The notes below the pieces were generated by a model, which worked only from the letters and a program-made list of their open reading frames with translations, ran no database searches and was not told where the DNA came from. Source: CAVVWJ01 sp965652025 (GTDB taxonomy: Bacteria; Gemmatimonadota; Gemmatimonadetes; Gemmatimonadales; GWC2-71-9). From it: a stretch of 50,346 nucleotides of DNA. The stretch is taken from positions 1-50,346 of the forward strand of contig CBFGTM010000027.1 in NCBI GenBank assembly GCA_965652025.1, in the 5' to 3' direction. Positions within the stretch are counted from its first letter, which is position 1; the number at the start of each line of letters is the position of its first letter. The position numbers were made by a program, and so were the translations under genes. Below are positions 1-6,996 of this stretch, piece after piece.

Positions 1-75
1 TGGGCGAAGAGGGATTCGAACCCCCGACATCCTGCGTGTAAGGCAGGCGCTCTGAACCAGCTGAGCTATTCGCCC
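1..75 (-). tRNA. tRNA-Val (anticodon TAC)
   Basis: Reading the minus strand, a complete cloverleaf can be folded. The acceptor stem GGGCGAA pairs with TTCGCCC followed by discriminator A; there is a D-arm with AGCTCAG and GGTT, an anticodon arm CCTGC-CTTACAC-GCAGG with anticodon TAC, and a T-arm with GGTTCGAATCC. TAC reads GTA/GTG-type valine codons. The 3' end falls on the first base of the window, so it cannot be seen whether CCA is encoded. It lies 69 bp downstream of the last protein gene of the long minus-strand block and may be transcribed with it. Confidence 0.96.
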
Positions 76-144
76 CAAAAAGCCGAGCGCGGTCCCAATC
101 TTCTTAGCGGCGCAGGGACCGTGCCGTGATTACCGACACTCCAG

Positions 145-351
145 CTATGACGCGATGCCGATCGGGAACAGAACGCAATAACCCAAGACCAGAATCACCG
201 CCGCTGCGCTCGGGTGACCGGCTCGGAGTGTAAGGTACCCCGCCACCAGCACCAGAACCGCGAGAGCTAGGATGATGAGATTTCGTGGGGCCAGCACGAA
301 ATGCCTCGGCGGTGCCTGAACTGGCCGGGCGGTGGGGCGAGGATTCGACAT
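145..351 (-). CDS. small DUF3098-like two-helix membrane protein
   Basis: This 68-residue protein has a short, Pro/Arg-rich cytoplasmic-type N-terminus (residues 1-22) followed by two hydrophobic segments, about residues 24-42 and 49-66. The second ends in a PIGI motif. This size and layout match small membrane proteins of the DUF3098 type, which I recognise only loosely. It starts 14 bp after the peptidase gene and is the last protein gene before tRNA-Val. No catalytic residues are visible and no function is proposed. The start ATG is the only good one in the frame. Confidence 0.6.
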   Translation of the reverse strand: MSNPRPTARPVQAPPRHFVLAPRNLIILALAVLVLVAGYLTLRAGHPSAAAVILVLGYCVLFPIGIAS

Positions 352-365
352 AAAGGATGAGGCTA

Positions 366-1238
366 CTACGGTTCTCTGGTTCGGTCAAGTTCAGACGCTG
401 CCGAATCTTCCGGTGGTATGTCCCACCCTTCGTCGAGGGCCACCCTGCGGGGCCGGTCGAGGGCTCGCCGACGCCGCAGCAGAGCCCACAGCACGATCGT
501 CAAGACCGCCCAGCCACCACCAGCCAGCAGCCAGGTGGCAATGCTGTAGCGGCGCCGCAGCGCCCGGCGCCATTCCCGATCGAACTGGGCCAGGGTGAGC
601 CCGGTGGTCGCCTGGACCCCGGCCTCGAAATCGGTTCCGGTGGCCAGCCGCTGTAGCAGTGGTGTCAACGACTTGGAGGGATTGCGGCGGGCAAGCTCAA
701 CCACAGCCGAAGCCGCCAGAGCATAGGCGACATCTGCGGTGGAGCTGGAGCCTCGAAGTGCTCCGTCAAGCGCACGAAGGTCCGGCACCGCCCCGCGGAC
801 GACGGCGAGGTTCAGCTCGAGCGCACCCAGGCGGTCCCACTCACCAGCAGCCCAGCTGGCATAGCCTTCATCGAACCAGAGCGGCACCCGGACCGGCACT
901 GCCTGGTGAAGCGCTAGGTGAGCCAGTTCATGTCTCAGCGTCCGGTAGATGTCACCCGCATCGGCTCGCAGCAGGATGGTTCGCTCAGGCGCTAGCGTTG
1001 CCCCAACTCCCCACGAGGGGAAACGGCCCGACATCAACGAATCGAGCCGCCGGCCATCCGGTACCACGATGAGGCGCAGCGGTCCGATACTCCGGCGGCC
1101 GAGTCCCGGCCACTCGGTCAGTTCCGCGGCTCGGCGCGCCAAGGCCGTGGCTAGACCTAGCTGCTCCGGCCACGCGACAGCGGTTACCGGACCAACCCTG
1201 ATCGTCTGCGGTTCGTTTTGGGGACCACCGGTGGGCAC
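366..1238 (-). CDS. peptidase MA-like metalloprotease, membrane anchored
   Basis: The protein carries a gluzincin-type zinc motif HELAH at residues 103-107 and a downstream WFDEGYASW segment (E124 as likely third ligand), the pattern of peptidase MA-like proteins. One membrane helix lies near residues 232-255, followed by an Arg-rich cytoplasmic tail, so the catalytic domain is probably outside the membrane and tethered by its C-terminus. The GTG start given here leaves the protein without a signal peptide. Eight codons upstream, at 1262, a CTG overlaps the stop of the preceding TPR gene by four bases (CTGA) and would add a short hydrophobic leader (IFLLWALV). Substrate is unknown. The gene sits at the tail of the chemosensory block, 14 bp before the small membrane protein. 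Confidence 0.75.
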   Translation of the reverse strand: MPTGGPQNEPQTIRVGPVTAVAWPEQLGLATALARRAAELTEWPGLGRRSIGPLRLIVVPDGRRLDSLMSGRFPSWGVGATLAPERTILLRADAGDIYRTLRHELAHLALHQAVPVRVPLWFDEGYASWAAGEWDRLGALELNLAVVRGAVPDLRALDGALRGSSSTADVAYALAASAVVELARRNPSKSLTPLLQRLATGTDFEAGVQATTGLTLAQFDREWRRALRRRYSIATWLLAGGGWAVLTIVLWALLRRRRALDRPRRVALDEGWDIPPEDSAASELDRTREP

Positions 1239-1258
1239 TAAGGCCCAAAGCAGAAAAA

Positions 1259-2128
1259 TCAGGCGAGCGGACTGCGCGGGACCTCACCTCCGGCTGAAGC
1301 GACCTCCAACATCTCCTGGCAGCGCTTGGCCCAGGGATTGAACTTGTTGGCCTTGTAGCCTTGGGTCCAGACGCTCACCGCTTCATCCCGCTCTCCGCCG
1401 AGCCAGAGCGCCCGGCCGAGCTCGAAGTACGCTTCGATCAGGTTGGGCCCCAGCTTGAGAGTCTTCCGGAGAAAGGTCTGAGCGTCCTCGTACATCTCCC
1501 GTTCAAGGTACACCAATCCCAGATAGTAGTGGGCGTAGAGCGTGGCCTTCCGGTCGTTGTCGAGCCGAATGGCCTTGGAGAGATGCTCGATGGCTTCCCC
1601 GAAGATCCCCTTCTTCAGGCAGATGTAGCCCACGTTGATCCGAGCCAGGGCATTAGCCGGCTCCTTCATGAGCACTTTGGAAAAGTTGCCCAGCGCATCA
1701 TCATAGTCCTCATTGAGCATCTGAGCCCAGCCCAAAAGAGAGGTGGCCTCGACCGCCCCGGGCGAGAGCGTCAGCGCCTTCTCCAGCGCCTGAATGGCGC
1801 TGCCGTAATCGCCCAGGGAAATCAGGCTCCATCCCTTCTCTATATAGGTAGAGGCGCCGAGGTGGTCGGCGTGGACGGCGGGACGTACCCCGCTGAACTG
1901 AGGCGCTGGGGTGGTGTCCGCGGTGCTGCTCGCCTGCTTGTAGCGCTCGACCAGAACTCGAATGCTTTCCTTGATCTGGCTCAGATCTGCCAGCGTAGCG
2001 TCAACCCGCTTGAACAGCGAGATGATATCGCGCTTGAGGGCGTCGCGGTCCGCGATCGCCGAGCCCTCCAGGCGGCCGGTGATGTCGCTCAGCTCCGCCC
2101 GCAGCGTGGCCAGCCAGGCTTCCGACAT
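1259..2128 (-). CDS. coiled-coil and TPR repeat protein
   Basis: The first 65 residues are polar and heptad-like (predicted coiled coil), followed by a Ser/Thr/Pro linker to about residue 90. Four to five TPR units then run to the C-terminus, recognisable by repeated A-x-x-x-x-G/A-x-x-x-x-x-x-A spacing and phrases such as LGWAQMLNEDYDDAL and YYLGLVYLEREMYEDA. TPR arrays mediate protein contacts and no enzymatic motif is present. Its ATG overlaps the stop of the preceding cheW by one base (TGATG), so it is translationally coupled to the chemosensory genes. A scaffold role for the receptor/CheA array or the GTPase module is inference. Confidence 0.8.
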   Translation of the reverse strand: MSEAWLATLRAELSDITGRLEGSAIADRDALKRDIISLFKRVDATLADLSQIKESIRVLVERYKQASSTADTTPAPQFSGVRPAVHADHLGASTYIEKGWSLISLGDYGSAIQALEKALTLSPGAVEATSLLGWAQMLNEDYDDALGNFSKVLMKEPANALARINVGYICLKKGIFGEAIEHLSKAIRLDNDRKATLYAHYYLGLVYLEREMYEDAQTFLRKTLKLGPNLIEAYFELGRALWLGGERDEAVSVWTQGYKANKFNPWAKRCQEMLEVASAGGEVPRSPLA

Positions 2129-2592
2129 CAGGCTGCTCCGAGCTGGGTGAGAGCGAGCCGCTCGGTGGAGGACAGGAGCTTGCGGGCATTGAGGATGATG
2201 ATGGTCCGGCCCGGGCGGGCGATGATGCCGGCGATGTACACCGCCGCCAATCCGCTGACCACCGGTCCGGGCGCAGCGATGGTGGTGCTGTCGACCCGCA
2301 TGACCTCTCTCACCTCATCGACCAGAACCGCGACCCGCTGGTCATCGAGCTCCAGCACCATGAGCCGGGTCTCCTCTCGTATCGGCGCGTCGAGCTCGAA
2401 CCGCTTGCGCAGATCGATGACCGGCACAGCCGTGTCCCCATACGGCATCACACCCTCCAGGAACTCGGGCGCCTTGGGCAGGGGAGACGGCTGGGCGTAG
2501 CGGAGGATGCGCTCGACCTGTAGGATGTCGAAGGCGAACTCCTGGGACCCGACCTTGAACGTCACTACCTGCATGTCATCACCAGTGCTCAT
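2128..2592 (-). CDS. cheW: CheW-like chemotaxis coupling protein
   Basis: A single CheW domain covers nearly all 154 residues. It starts with VVTFKVGSQEFAFDI, continues through the conserved VIDLRKRF and VLVDEVREVM segments, and ends with IIILNARKLL. CheW bridges chemoreceptors to the P5 domain of CheA. The gene overlaps the upstream cheW by 4 bp and the downstream TPR gene by 1 bp. It is one of three CheW genes here. Multiple CheW paralogues usually mean more than one array type or different receptor classes, yet no receptor gene is present nearby. Confidence 0.9.
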   Translation of the reverse strand: MSTGDDMQVVTFKVGSQEFAFDILQVERILRYAQPSPLPKAPEFLEGVMPYGDTAVPVIDLRKRFELDAPIREETRLMVLELDDQRVAVLVDEVREVMRVDSTTIAAPGPVVSGLAAVYIAGIIARPGRTIIILNARKLLSSTERLALTQLGAA

Positions 2593-3017
2593 GTCGATGC
2601 AGCCTCCATCAAACGGGTGCTGAGCGCGGCCAGATCCAGCAGCGGCACCAGACTATCGGCGTACCGGGCTACTCCGATCGCCCAGGGAAGCGTCTCACCG
2701 GGCGGGACCGGTAAGGCGGCATCACGGACCACAATCTCGGCATCGTCCACCTCCAGGCAGACCCGCCGCCCATTTACCGACGCCACCACTCCCATGCTTC
2801 CAAGCGTCAGTGATGGCTGATCACCATTCAGCAGCGCGCTCAGATTAATCAGCGGCATCATCCGGCCGTGCACCGCGATGACTCCGCGCACCGCACGGGC
2901 CACCACCGGCACGGGCCGGATGTCGCCCAACTGGATCACCTCCCAGACCTGCGCCAGCGGCAGGCCAATAGGCCGTCCACCGCATTGCACCAGGAGAAAT
3001 CCTCCGGGCCGTTTCAT
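2589..3017 (-). CDS. divergent CheW-like coupling protein
   Basis: The 142-residue protein is a CheW-fold domain: FLLVQCGGRPIGLPLAQVWEV at the N-terminus, a GVIAVHGRMMPLINL segment matching the CheW loop before the second subdomain, and VPLLDLAAL at the C-terminus. It is less like canonical CheW than its neighbours and lacks the usual VD-x-V-x-E-V segment in strong form. Its start overlaps the cheB stop by 4 bp. It probably couples or modulates the same CheA, but an adaptor role outside the receptor array is possible. Confidence 0.8.
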   Translation of the reverse strand: MKRPGGFLLVQCGGRPIGLPLAQVWEVIQLGDIRPVPVVARAVRGVIAVHGRMMPLINLSALLNGDQPSLTLGSMGVVASVNGRRVCLEVDDAEIVVRDAALPVPPGETLPWAIGVARYADSLVPLLDLAALSTRLMEAAST

Positions 3018-4093
3018 CGGTGCCTCAGCAGGTCCAGCTCCAGTACGATCCGCCGGGCGATCTGCGCGACCGGCAGCACGTGTTGCGCACCGCCGGCTTG
3101 CAGCGCCGCGCCAGGCATGCCGTAGATGGTGGCGCTTTCCCGATCCTGTGCCATGCCGATTCCGCCGGCATCGTGGATCCCTTTCAAGCCCTCAGCGCCG
3201 TCCCGGCCAATACCGGTGAGGACGATTCCTATAGATCGACGGCCGAAGCTCTGCGCGACGCTGCGAAAGAGCGGGTCGGCCGCCGGTCGCACGCCCCAGA
3301 CCGGGGGTTCCTGATCCAGGGTGACACACCAGCCATCGGTACCGGGAGCAACCCGCATGTGGTAGTCCCCTGGAGCGACGTATGCCGTGTCGGCGAGGAG
3401 CGGCATGCGGTCCTGGGCCTCGACCACGCGGTACCGGCTCTGCGCAGCCAGCCGCTGGGCCAGGCTCTGAGTGAACTTTGGCGGCATGTGCTGCACGATC
3501 ACGACCGCCGTCTCCTGTCCTGCCGGGAGTTGGGGTACAATCTCGACCAGCGCCCGGGGTCCCCCGGTCGAGGCCGCAATCGCGACGCAGTAGACGGCCT
3601 GGCCCGGTTGGGCCGAAGCGCGGGCGCCTGAAGCTTTGGGCGCAAGCGTCTTTGCTTCAGCCGAAACCCGCTTGACATCGGCCAGACGCGCCGCCCGGAG
3701 CACGTTCATGAGCCGTTCGGCAAACCGCGCGTTGGCGGCCGCCCCGCGCTCGTCTTCCTTGGCGACCAGATCAATGGCGCCCAGCTCCAGCGCTCTTATA
3801 GCCGCCGTAGCTCCCGGCCCCACGTGGGCGCTGACCACGACAATCGGCCGGGGCGACTCGGCCATGATGTACCCGATGGCACCGAGCCCGTCGAGCTCCG
3901 GCATTTCCAGGTCCATCAACACCAGATCAGGTGCGTGAGCCCGGATCTTCCGCAGCGCATCCTTCCCATCCCGAGCCGTCGCGATGACCCGGAACTCACC
4001 AGTCCCTTCCACCACGTCGGTAAGGAGGCGGCGGAAGAAGGGGCTGTCATCTACCACCAGCACCCGGCCCGGATCAGAGATGCTGGACGCCAT
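3014..4093 (-). CDS. cheB: CheB, chemoreceptor glutamate methylesterase / response regulator
   Basis: The N-terminal receiver domain has acidic residues D15-D16, phospho-acceptor D61 (in LVLMDLEMPELDG) and K112. A linker from about 130 to 165 leads to the methylesterase domain with catalytic S175 (AASTGGPR), H202 (QHMPPKFT) and D298 (GIGRDGAEG). It removes methyl groups from receptor glutamates, and can deamidate glutamines, after phosphorylation by CheA, giving adaptation. The length of 359 matches the family. The start overlaps the end of cheD by 20 bp, and the next cheW overlaps its stop by 4 bp. Confidence 0.97.
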   Translation of the reverse strand: MASSISDPGRVLVVDDSPFFRRLLTDVVEGTGEFRVIATARDGKDALRKIRAHAPDLVLMDLEMPELDGLGAIGYIMAESPRPIVVVSAHVGPGATAAIRALELGAIDLVAKEDERGAAANARFAERLMNVLRAARLADVKRVSAEAKTLAPKASGARASAQPGQAVYCVAIAASTGGPRALVEIVPQLPAGQETAVVIVQHMPPKFTQSLAQRLAAQSRYRVVEAQDRMPLLADTAYVAPGDYHMRVAPGTDGWCVTLDQEPPVWGVRPAADPLFRSVAQSFGRRSIGIVLTGIGRDGAEGLKGIHDAGGIGMAQDRESATIYGMPGAALQAGGAQHVLPVAQIARRIVLELDLLRHR

Positions 4094-4562
4094 GCGCCAC
4101 GGTGCTCACTTCGACCCGACCATCGCGCACTCGAAATCGCACGGTCCGGCCGTAATCCCCCCCAACCGCTTCGCCGACCAGCGGAACGCCATGGGAGCTG
4201 AGTGCCTGGCGTGCTGCGACCAGATTGCGCTCGCCCATCTGAACGGTGCCCGGCGGCGCCAGGGCGGCAAACATGCTGGCGCCTCCCGCCAATCGTCCCG
4301 TCACCCGATTCTTTCGGGCTCCCTGCGCCGTCATGAGCTCTAGCAGGTTAGGCACCGCGTACTGCGGAAACTTGGCGGGATTGGCGTCGCGCGCCGCCAG
4401 CGCGGGCGAGGGGAGCAGCACATGGGCCAGCCCACCGACCCGGGCTTCGGCATCGTAGAGCAGAATTGCCACACAGCTGCCCAGCCCCACCGTGACCAGA
4501 ACGTCGTCGCCGACGCCGGCCCGAAGGTCTGCCACCCGGACTAACAGCTCCCGGCTACTCAC
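4074..4562 (-). CDS. cheD: CheD, chemoreceptor glutamine deamidase
   Basis: The family signature GLGSCVAILLYD supplies nucleophile C30, and GGLAHVLLP supplies H47, as in CheD enzymes, which convert receptor glutamines to methylatable glutamates. The length of 162 residues is normal. CheD is also a known partner of CheC and raises its CheY-P phosphatase activity. A cheC gene lies in the same operon, so the CheC-CheD feedback loop is probably present. The gene overlaps cheR by 4 bp upstream and cheB by 20 bp downstream. Confidence 0.96.
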   Translation of the reverse strand: MSSRELLVRVADLRAGVGDDVLVTVGLGSCVAILLYDAEARVGGLAHVLLPSPALAARDANPAKFPQYAVPNLLELMTAQGARKNRVTGRLAGGASMFAALAPPGTVQMGERNLVAARQALSSHGVPLVGEAVGGDYGRTVRFRVRDGRVEVSTVAHGVQHL

Positions 4563-5383
4563 GCGGCCCGGCGGTAGATCCGCTCGCGCGCATCGAGCAG
4601 AGTCAGCTGCTCCCGGGCGGGGCCCGACAGCGTTTCCACCTTGCCGAGGATGAGATAGCCACCCGGCGCAAGCGCCTCGGCGAAGGTCGCGAAGATCCGG
4701 TCCTGCATCGCCCGCTCGAAGTAGATGACCACGTTGCGGCAGAGAATCAGGTCATAGCTTCGACTGAGAGGCAATTCGGCACAGAGATCGGCAGCGTGCA
4801 CCTTGACCCGCCGGCGCACTGGCTCAACCACTCGGTACCCGGCAGTGGTCTGCTCGAAATACCGACTGATCAACTGGACCGGGACCTCGGCCAGTGCCTC
4901 CGGCCGGTAAATGGCAGTCCGGGCCCGACCGAGGCACTCCCGATCTATGTCGGTGGCATCAACCGTGACCCGATCCATCTCCTCCGCCCTGCCCTGCGAA
5001 TGGAAGTAATCCGCCAGGAGCATGGCCAGGGTGTAGGGCTCCTCCCCTGACGCGCAACCGGCACTCCAGGCCCGAATGGTGCCACGAGTTTCCTTGCAGA
5101 CCTGGGGAAGCACGGTGGTGCGAATGAGCTCCCAGGTCTCCACGTTCCGGTAAAACCGGGTGACATTGATGGTGATCGTGTCTTTGAGCCGGGCGTACTC
5201 CTCGGGGTCCCGGTCGAGTAGCGCCTGATAGTCCGCGTAACTGTGCGCGCCGCTGGCCCGCATCCGCACCGCGATGCGGCGGCGCAGGCATTTGTCCTTG
5301 TACGCATCGAGGGAGAGACCCGCTTCCTGGGAGATCTTGCGGGTCAGCGCCAGAAATGCCTCTTCACCCTCCGCGGCGCTCAT
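4559..5383 (-). CDS. cheR: CheR, chemoreceptor glutamate methyltransferase
   Basis: A helical N-terminal domain (about 1-72) precedes an SAM-dependent methyltransferase fold. Visible family motifs are NVTRFYRN (73-80), the SAM-binding loop SAGCASGEEPYTLAM (107-121), VDATDID (141-147) and LILCRNVVIYF (212-222). It adds methyl groups from SAM to receptor glutamates, opposing CheB. The length of 274 is standard and no TPR extension is fused. Its ATG overlaps the preceding DUF4388-TPR gene by 4 bp. Confidence 0.97.
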   Translation of the reverse strand: MSAAEGEEAFLALTRKISQEAGLSLDAYKDKCLRRRIAVRMRASGAHSYADYQALLDRDPEEYARLKDTITINVTRFYRNVETWELIRTTVLPQVCKETRGTIRAWSAGCASGEEPYTLAMLLADYFHSQGRAEEMDRVTVDATDIDRECLGRARTAIYRPEALAEVPVQLISRYFEQTTAGYRVVEPVRRRVKVHAADLCAELPLSRSYDLILCRNVVIYFERAMQDRIFATFAEALAPGGYLILGKVETLSGPAREQLTLLDARERIYRRAA

Positions 5384-6996
5384 CGGGAGAGATCCAGCAT
5401 CTCGAGGTTGGCTCGGGCCAGCTGGTGGCCCGGATTGAGCACCGTTGCTCTGGCCCAGCTGTCCCGGGCTCGAATGTGATCCCGGCGCTTATAGGCGATG
5501 TTGCCGAGCTTGAAGTAGAGATCGTCGCCCAAATCGGGGTTGAGCTTGGCGGCCCGCTCGTATGCCTCGCAGGCCTCGTCGTAGCGGCCATTCCGGTATA
5601 GGATGTCGGCCAGGTTCTTGGAGACCTGAGGAACCGCAGCGTCCTCAGCCAGGGCGGAACGCAGCATGGCTTCCGCACCCTGGATGTCGCCGGTCGCCTC
5701 CAGCAGCACCGCAAGATTGTTCTGGAGGACGGCGTTCTTGGGATAGGCGGCCACGCCCTCTCGCGCGGTCCGCAAGGCATTGTCGGTGTCGTCCAGTCCG
5801 GACGCGGCCAGGGTTGCGGCCCAGTACCAGAGCGCCGGCACCGCCTTGCCATCGAGCAGCTCGCACGCGCGCGCGAGGCGGGACTGGGCCACCTTGTAGT
5901 CGCCGCGCTTGAGCGCCACGATGCTCCAGCCAAGCATGATCCGGGGATCCTCCTTGGCGCGGCCGGCCGCATCGCCGAAGGCAGCTTCCGCCTCGTCCAG
6001 GCGTCCCAGCTGCTCCAGGGCAAAGCCCAGGTTGTGCAGCGCCGCCGGCCGAGGGACTCCGGCATCGGCTGCCTGGCGGAGCGCATCGGCCGCATCCTCC
6101 CACCGCGCCTGCCGAATGGCGATCAGTCCGAGGAAGAGGGGCGCGCCGTCGTCGGACCGCCGCAGTTCGAGCACTCGACGGAACTCCCGCAACGCCTCCT
6201 CCAGCATGCCCGCCTTGTAGAACGCAACCCCAAGATTGCGATGCTCGTCGACCCGGCTCTCATTGACCTTCGGCGCAGCGGCAGTGGAGGTACCAACTCG
6301 ATGGGCGAAGCCGGCCGTGATCAGGCCATACAGCGCCTTCCCCACCTCGAACTCGACCATCCCGGAGTCATCGATCAGCTGCCGCACGTCGCGGGTGCCG
6401 TCGATGAGGCGGAGCAAGCGCTGCTGCTCTCCCGAGAGCGTAGGGGCCGACTGGCTGATGTGCTGGTGGTCGACCGAGAAAATCAGGTCGAAGGAGGGGA
6501 TTTTCTTCTCGATCAGGCTCCACTCGTCCACCCGCCGGGCGCCTTCGAGCAGCAGCGCCTCGGGGCTGATCCGGACCAGGAAATCTTCCCGCTCGGGCCG
6601 AACTCCTGCCTCGAAGTTGAAGGTCCCCGAGGTCCAGGTGAACAGGTAGTACACGGCCTCCTCGATCTGCAGCTGCATGTATTCCTCCAGTTCGGCGCGG
6701 CTGAGAATGCCGAACCCAACCAGAATCTCACCCAGCTTGTGCTGCCGATCGCCATCCTGGGCTTCGATGGCCTTCTCCAGCTGGTCTGCGGAGATGCGTT
6801 CCTTGCGCAGCAGGATGTCGCCCAGGCGATCCCGGCGGTTCACGATCGAGGCGTAAACGATCTGGCCTTCATCCAGGTAGATCGTACCGAAGTTGTGCTG
6901 ATCGGCGAGCGCCAGGCATCCGGTGCGGCGGCCCAGGAACAGAAGCTGGATGACGTCGGGGAGGCTTGCCTCCTTCAAGCTGCCCTTGATGGCCAT
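5380..6996 (-). CDS. DUF4388 (PATAN) protein with MshEN-like repeats and TPR array
   Basis: I start this at the ATG at 6996: it overlaps the preceding stop as TGATG and has GAGGAG eight bases upstream, better than the GTG three codons earlier. Residues 1-55 and about 111-150 are DUF4388/PATAN. Inserted are two consecutive 24-residue units, R57-Q80 and K87-Q110, each with an RLG-x-x-L-type start, an I/L-S step and a terminal Q, separated by six residues. That is the layout of the c-di-GMP-binding MshEN motif, but the first unit has Glu where the motif has a mid-repeat Gly. Residues from about 240 to the end hold some eight TPR units. PATAN proteins act with response regulators and type IV pilus control in other bacteria. 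The role here is inferred to be an output adaptor. Confidence 0.82.
   Translation of the reverse strand: MAIKGSLKEASLPDVIQLLFLGRRTGCLALADQHNFGTIYLDEGQIVYASIVNRRDRLGDILLRKERISADQLEKAIEAQDGDRQHKLGEILVGFGILSRAELEEYMQLQIEEAVYYLFTWTSGTFNFEAGVRPEREDFLVRISPEALLLEGARRVDEWSLIEKKIPSFDLIFSVDHQHISQSAPTLSGEQQRLLRLIDGTRDVRQLIDDSGMVEFEVGKALYGLITAGFAHRVGTSTAAAPKVNESRVDEHRNLGVAFYKAGMLEEALREFRRVLELRRSDDGAPLFLGLIAIRQARWEDAADALRQAADAGVPRPAALHNLGFALEQLGRLDEAEAAFGDAAGRAKEDPRIMLGWSIVALKRGDYKVAQSRLARACELLDGKAVPALWYWAATLAASGLDDTDNALRTAREGVAAYPKNAVLQNNLAVLLEATGDIQGAEAMLRSALAEDAAVPQVSKNLADILYRNGRYDEACEAYERAAKLNPDLGDDLYFKLGNIAYKRRDHIRARDSWARATVLNPGHQLARANLEMLDLSR

Noticed and set aside
90..121. Inverted repeat CGGTCCC/GGGACCG upstream of tRNA-Val as a terminator
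   Set aside because: The loop is 18 bases and the T-run on the minus strand starts eight bases after the stem, so it does not fit an intrinsic terminator; it may be chance.
1361..2500. Long plus-strand open frame (379 codons) opposite the TPR and cheW genes
   Set aside because: It is a high-GC antisense shadow; its product is low in recognisable motifs, while the minus strand encodes clear TPR and CheW proteins.
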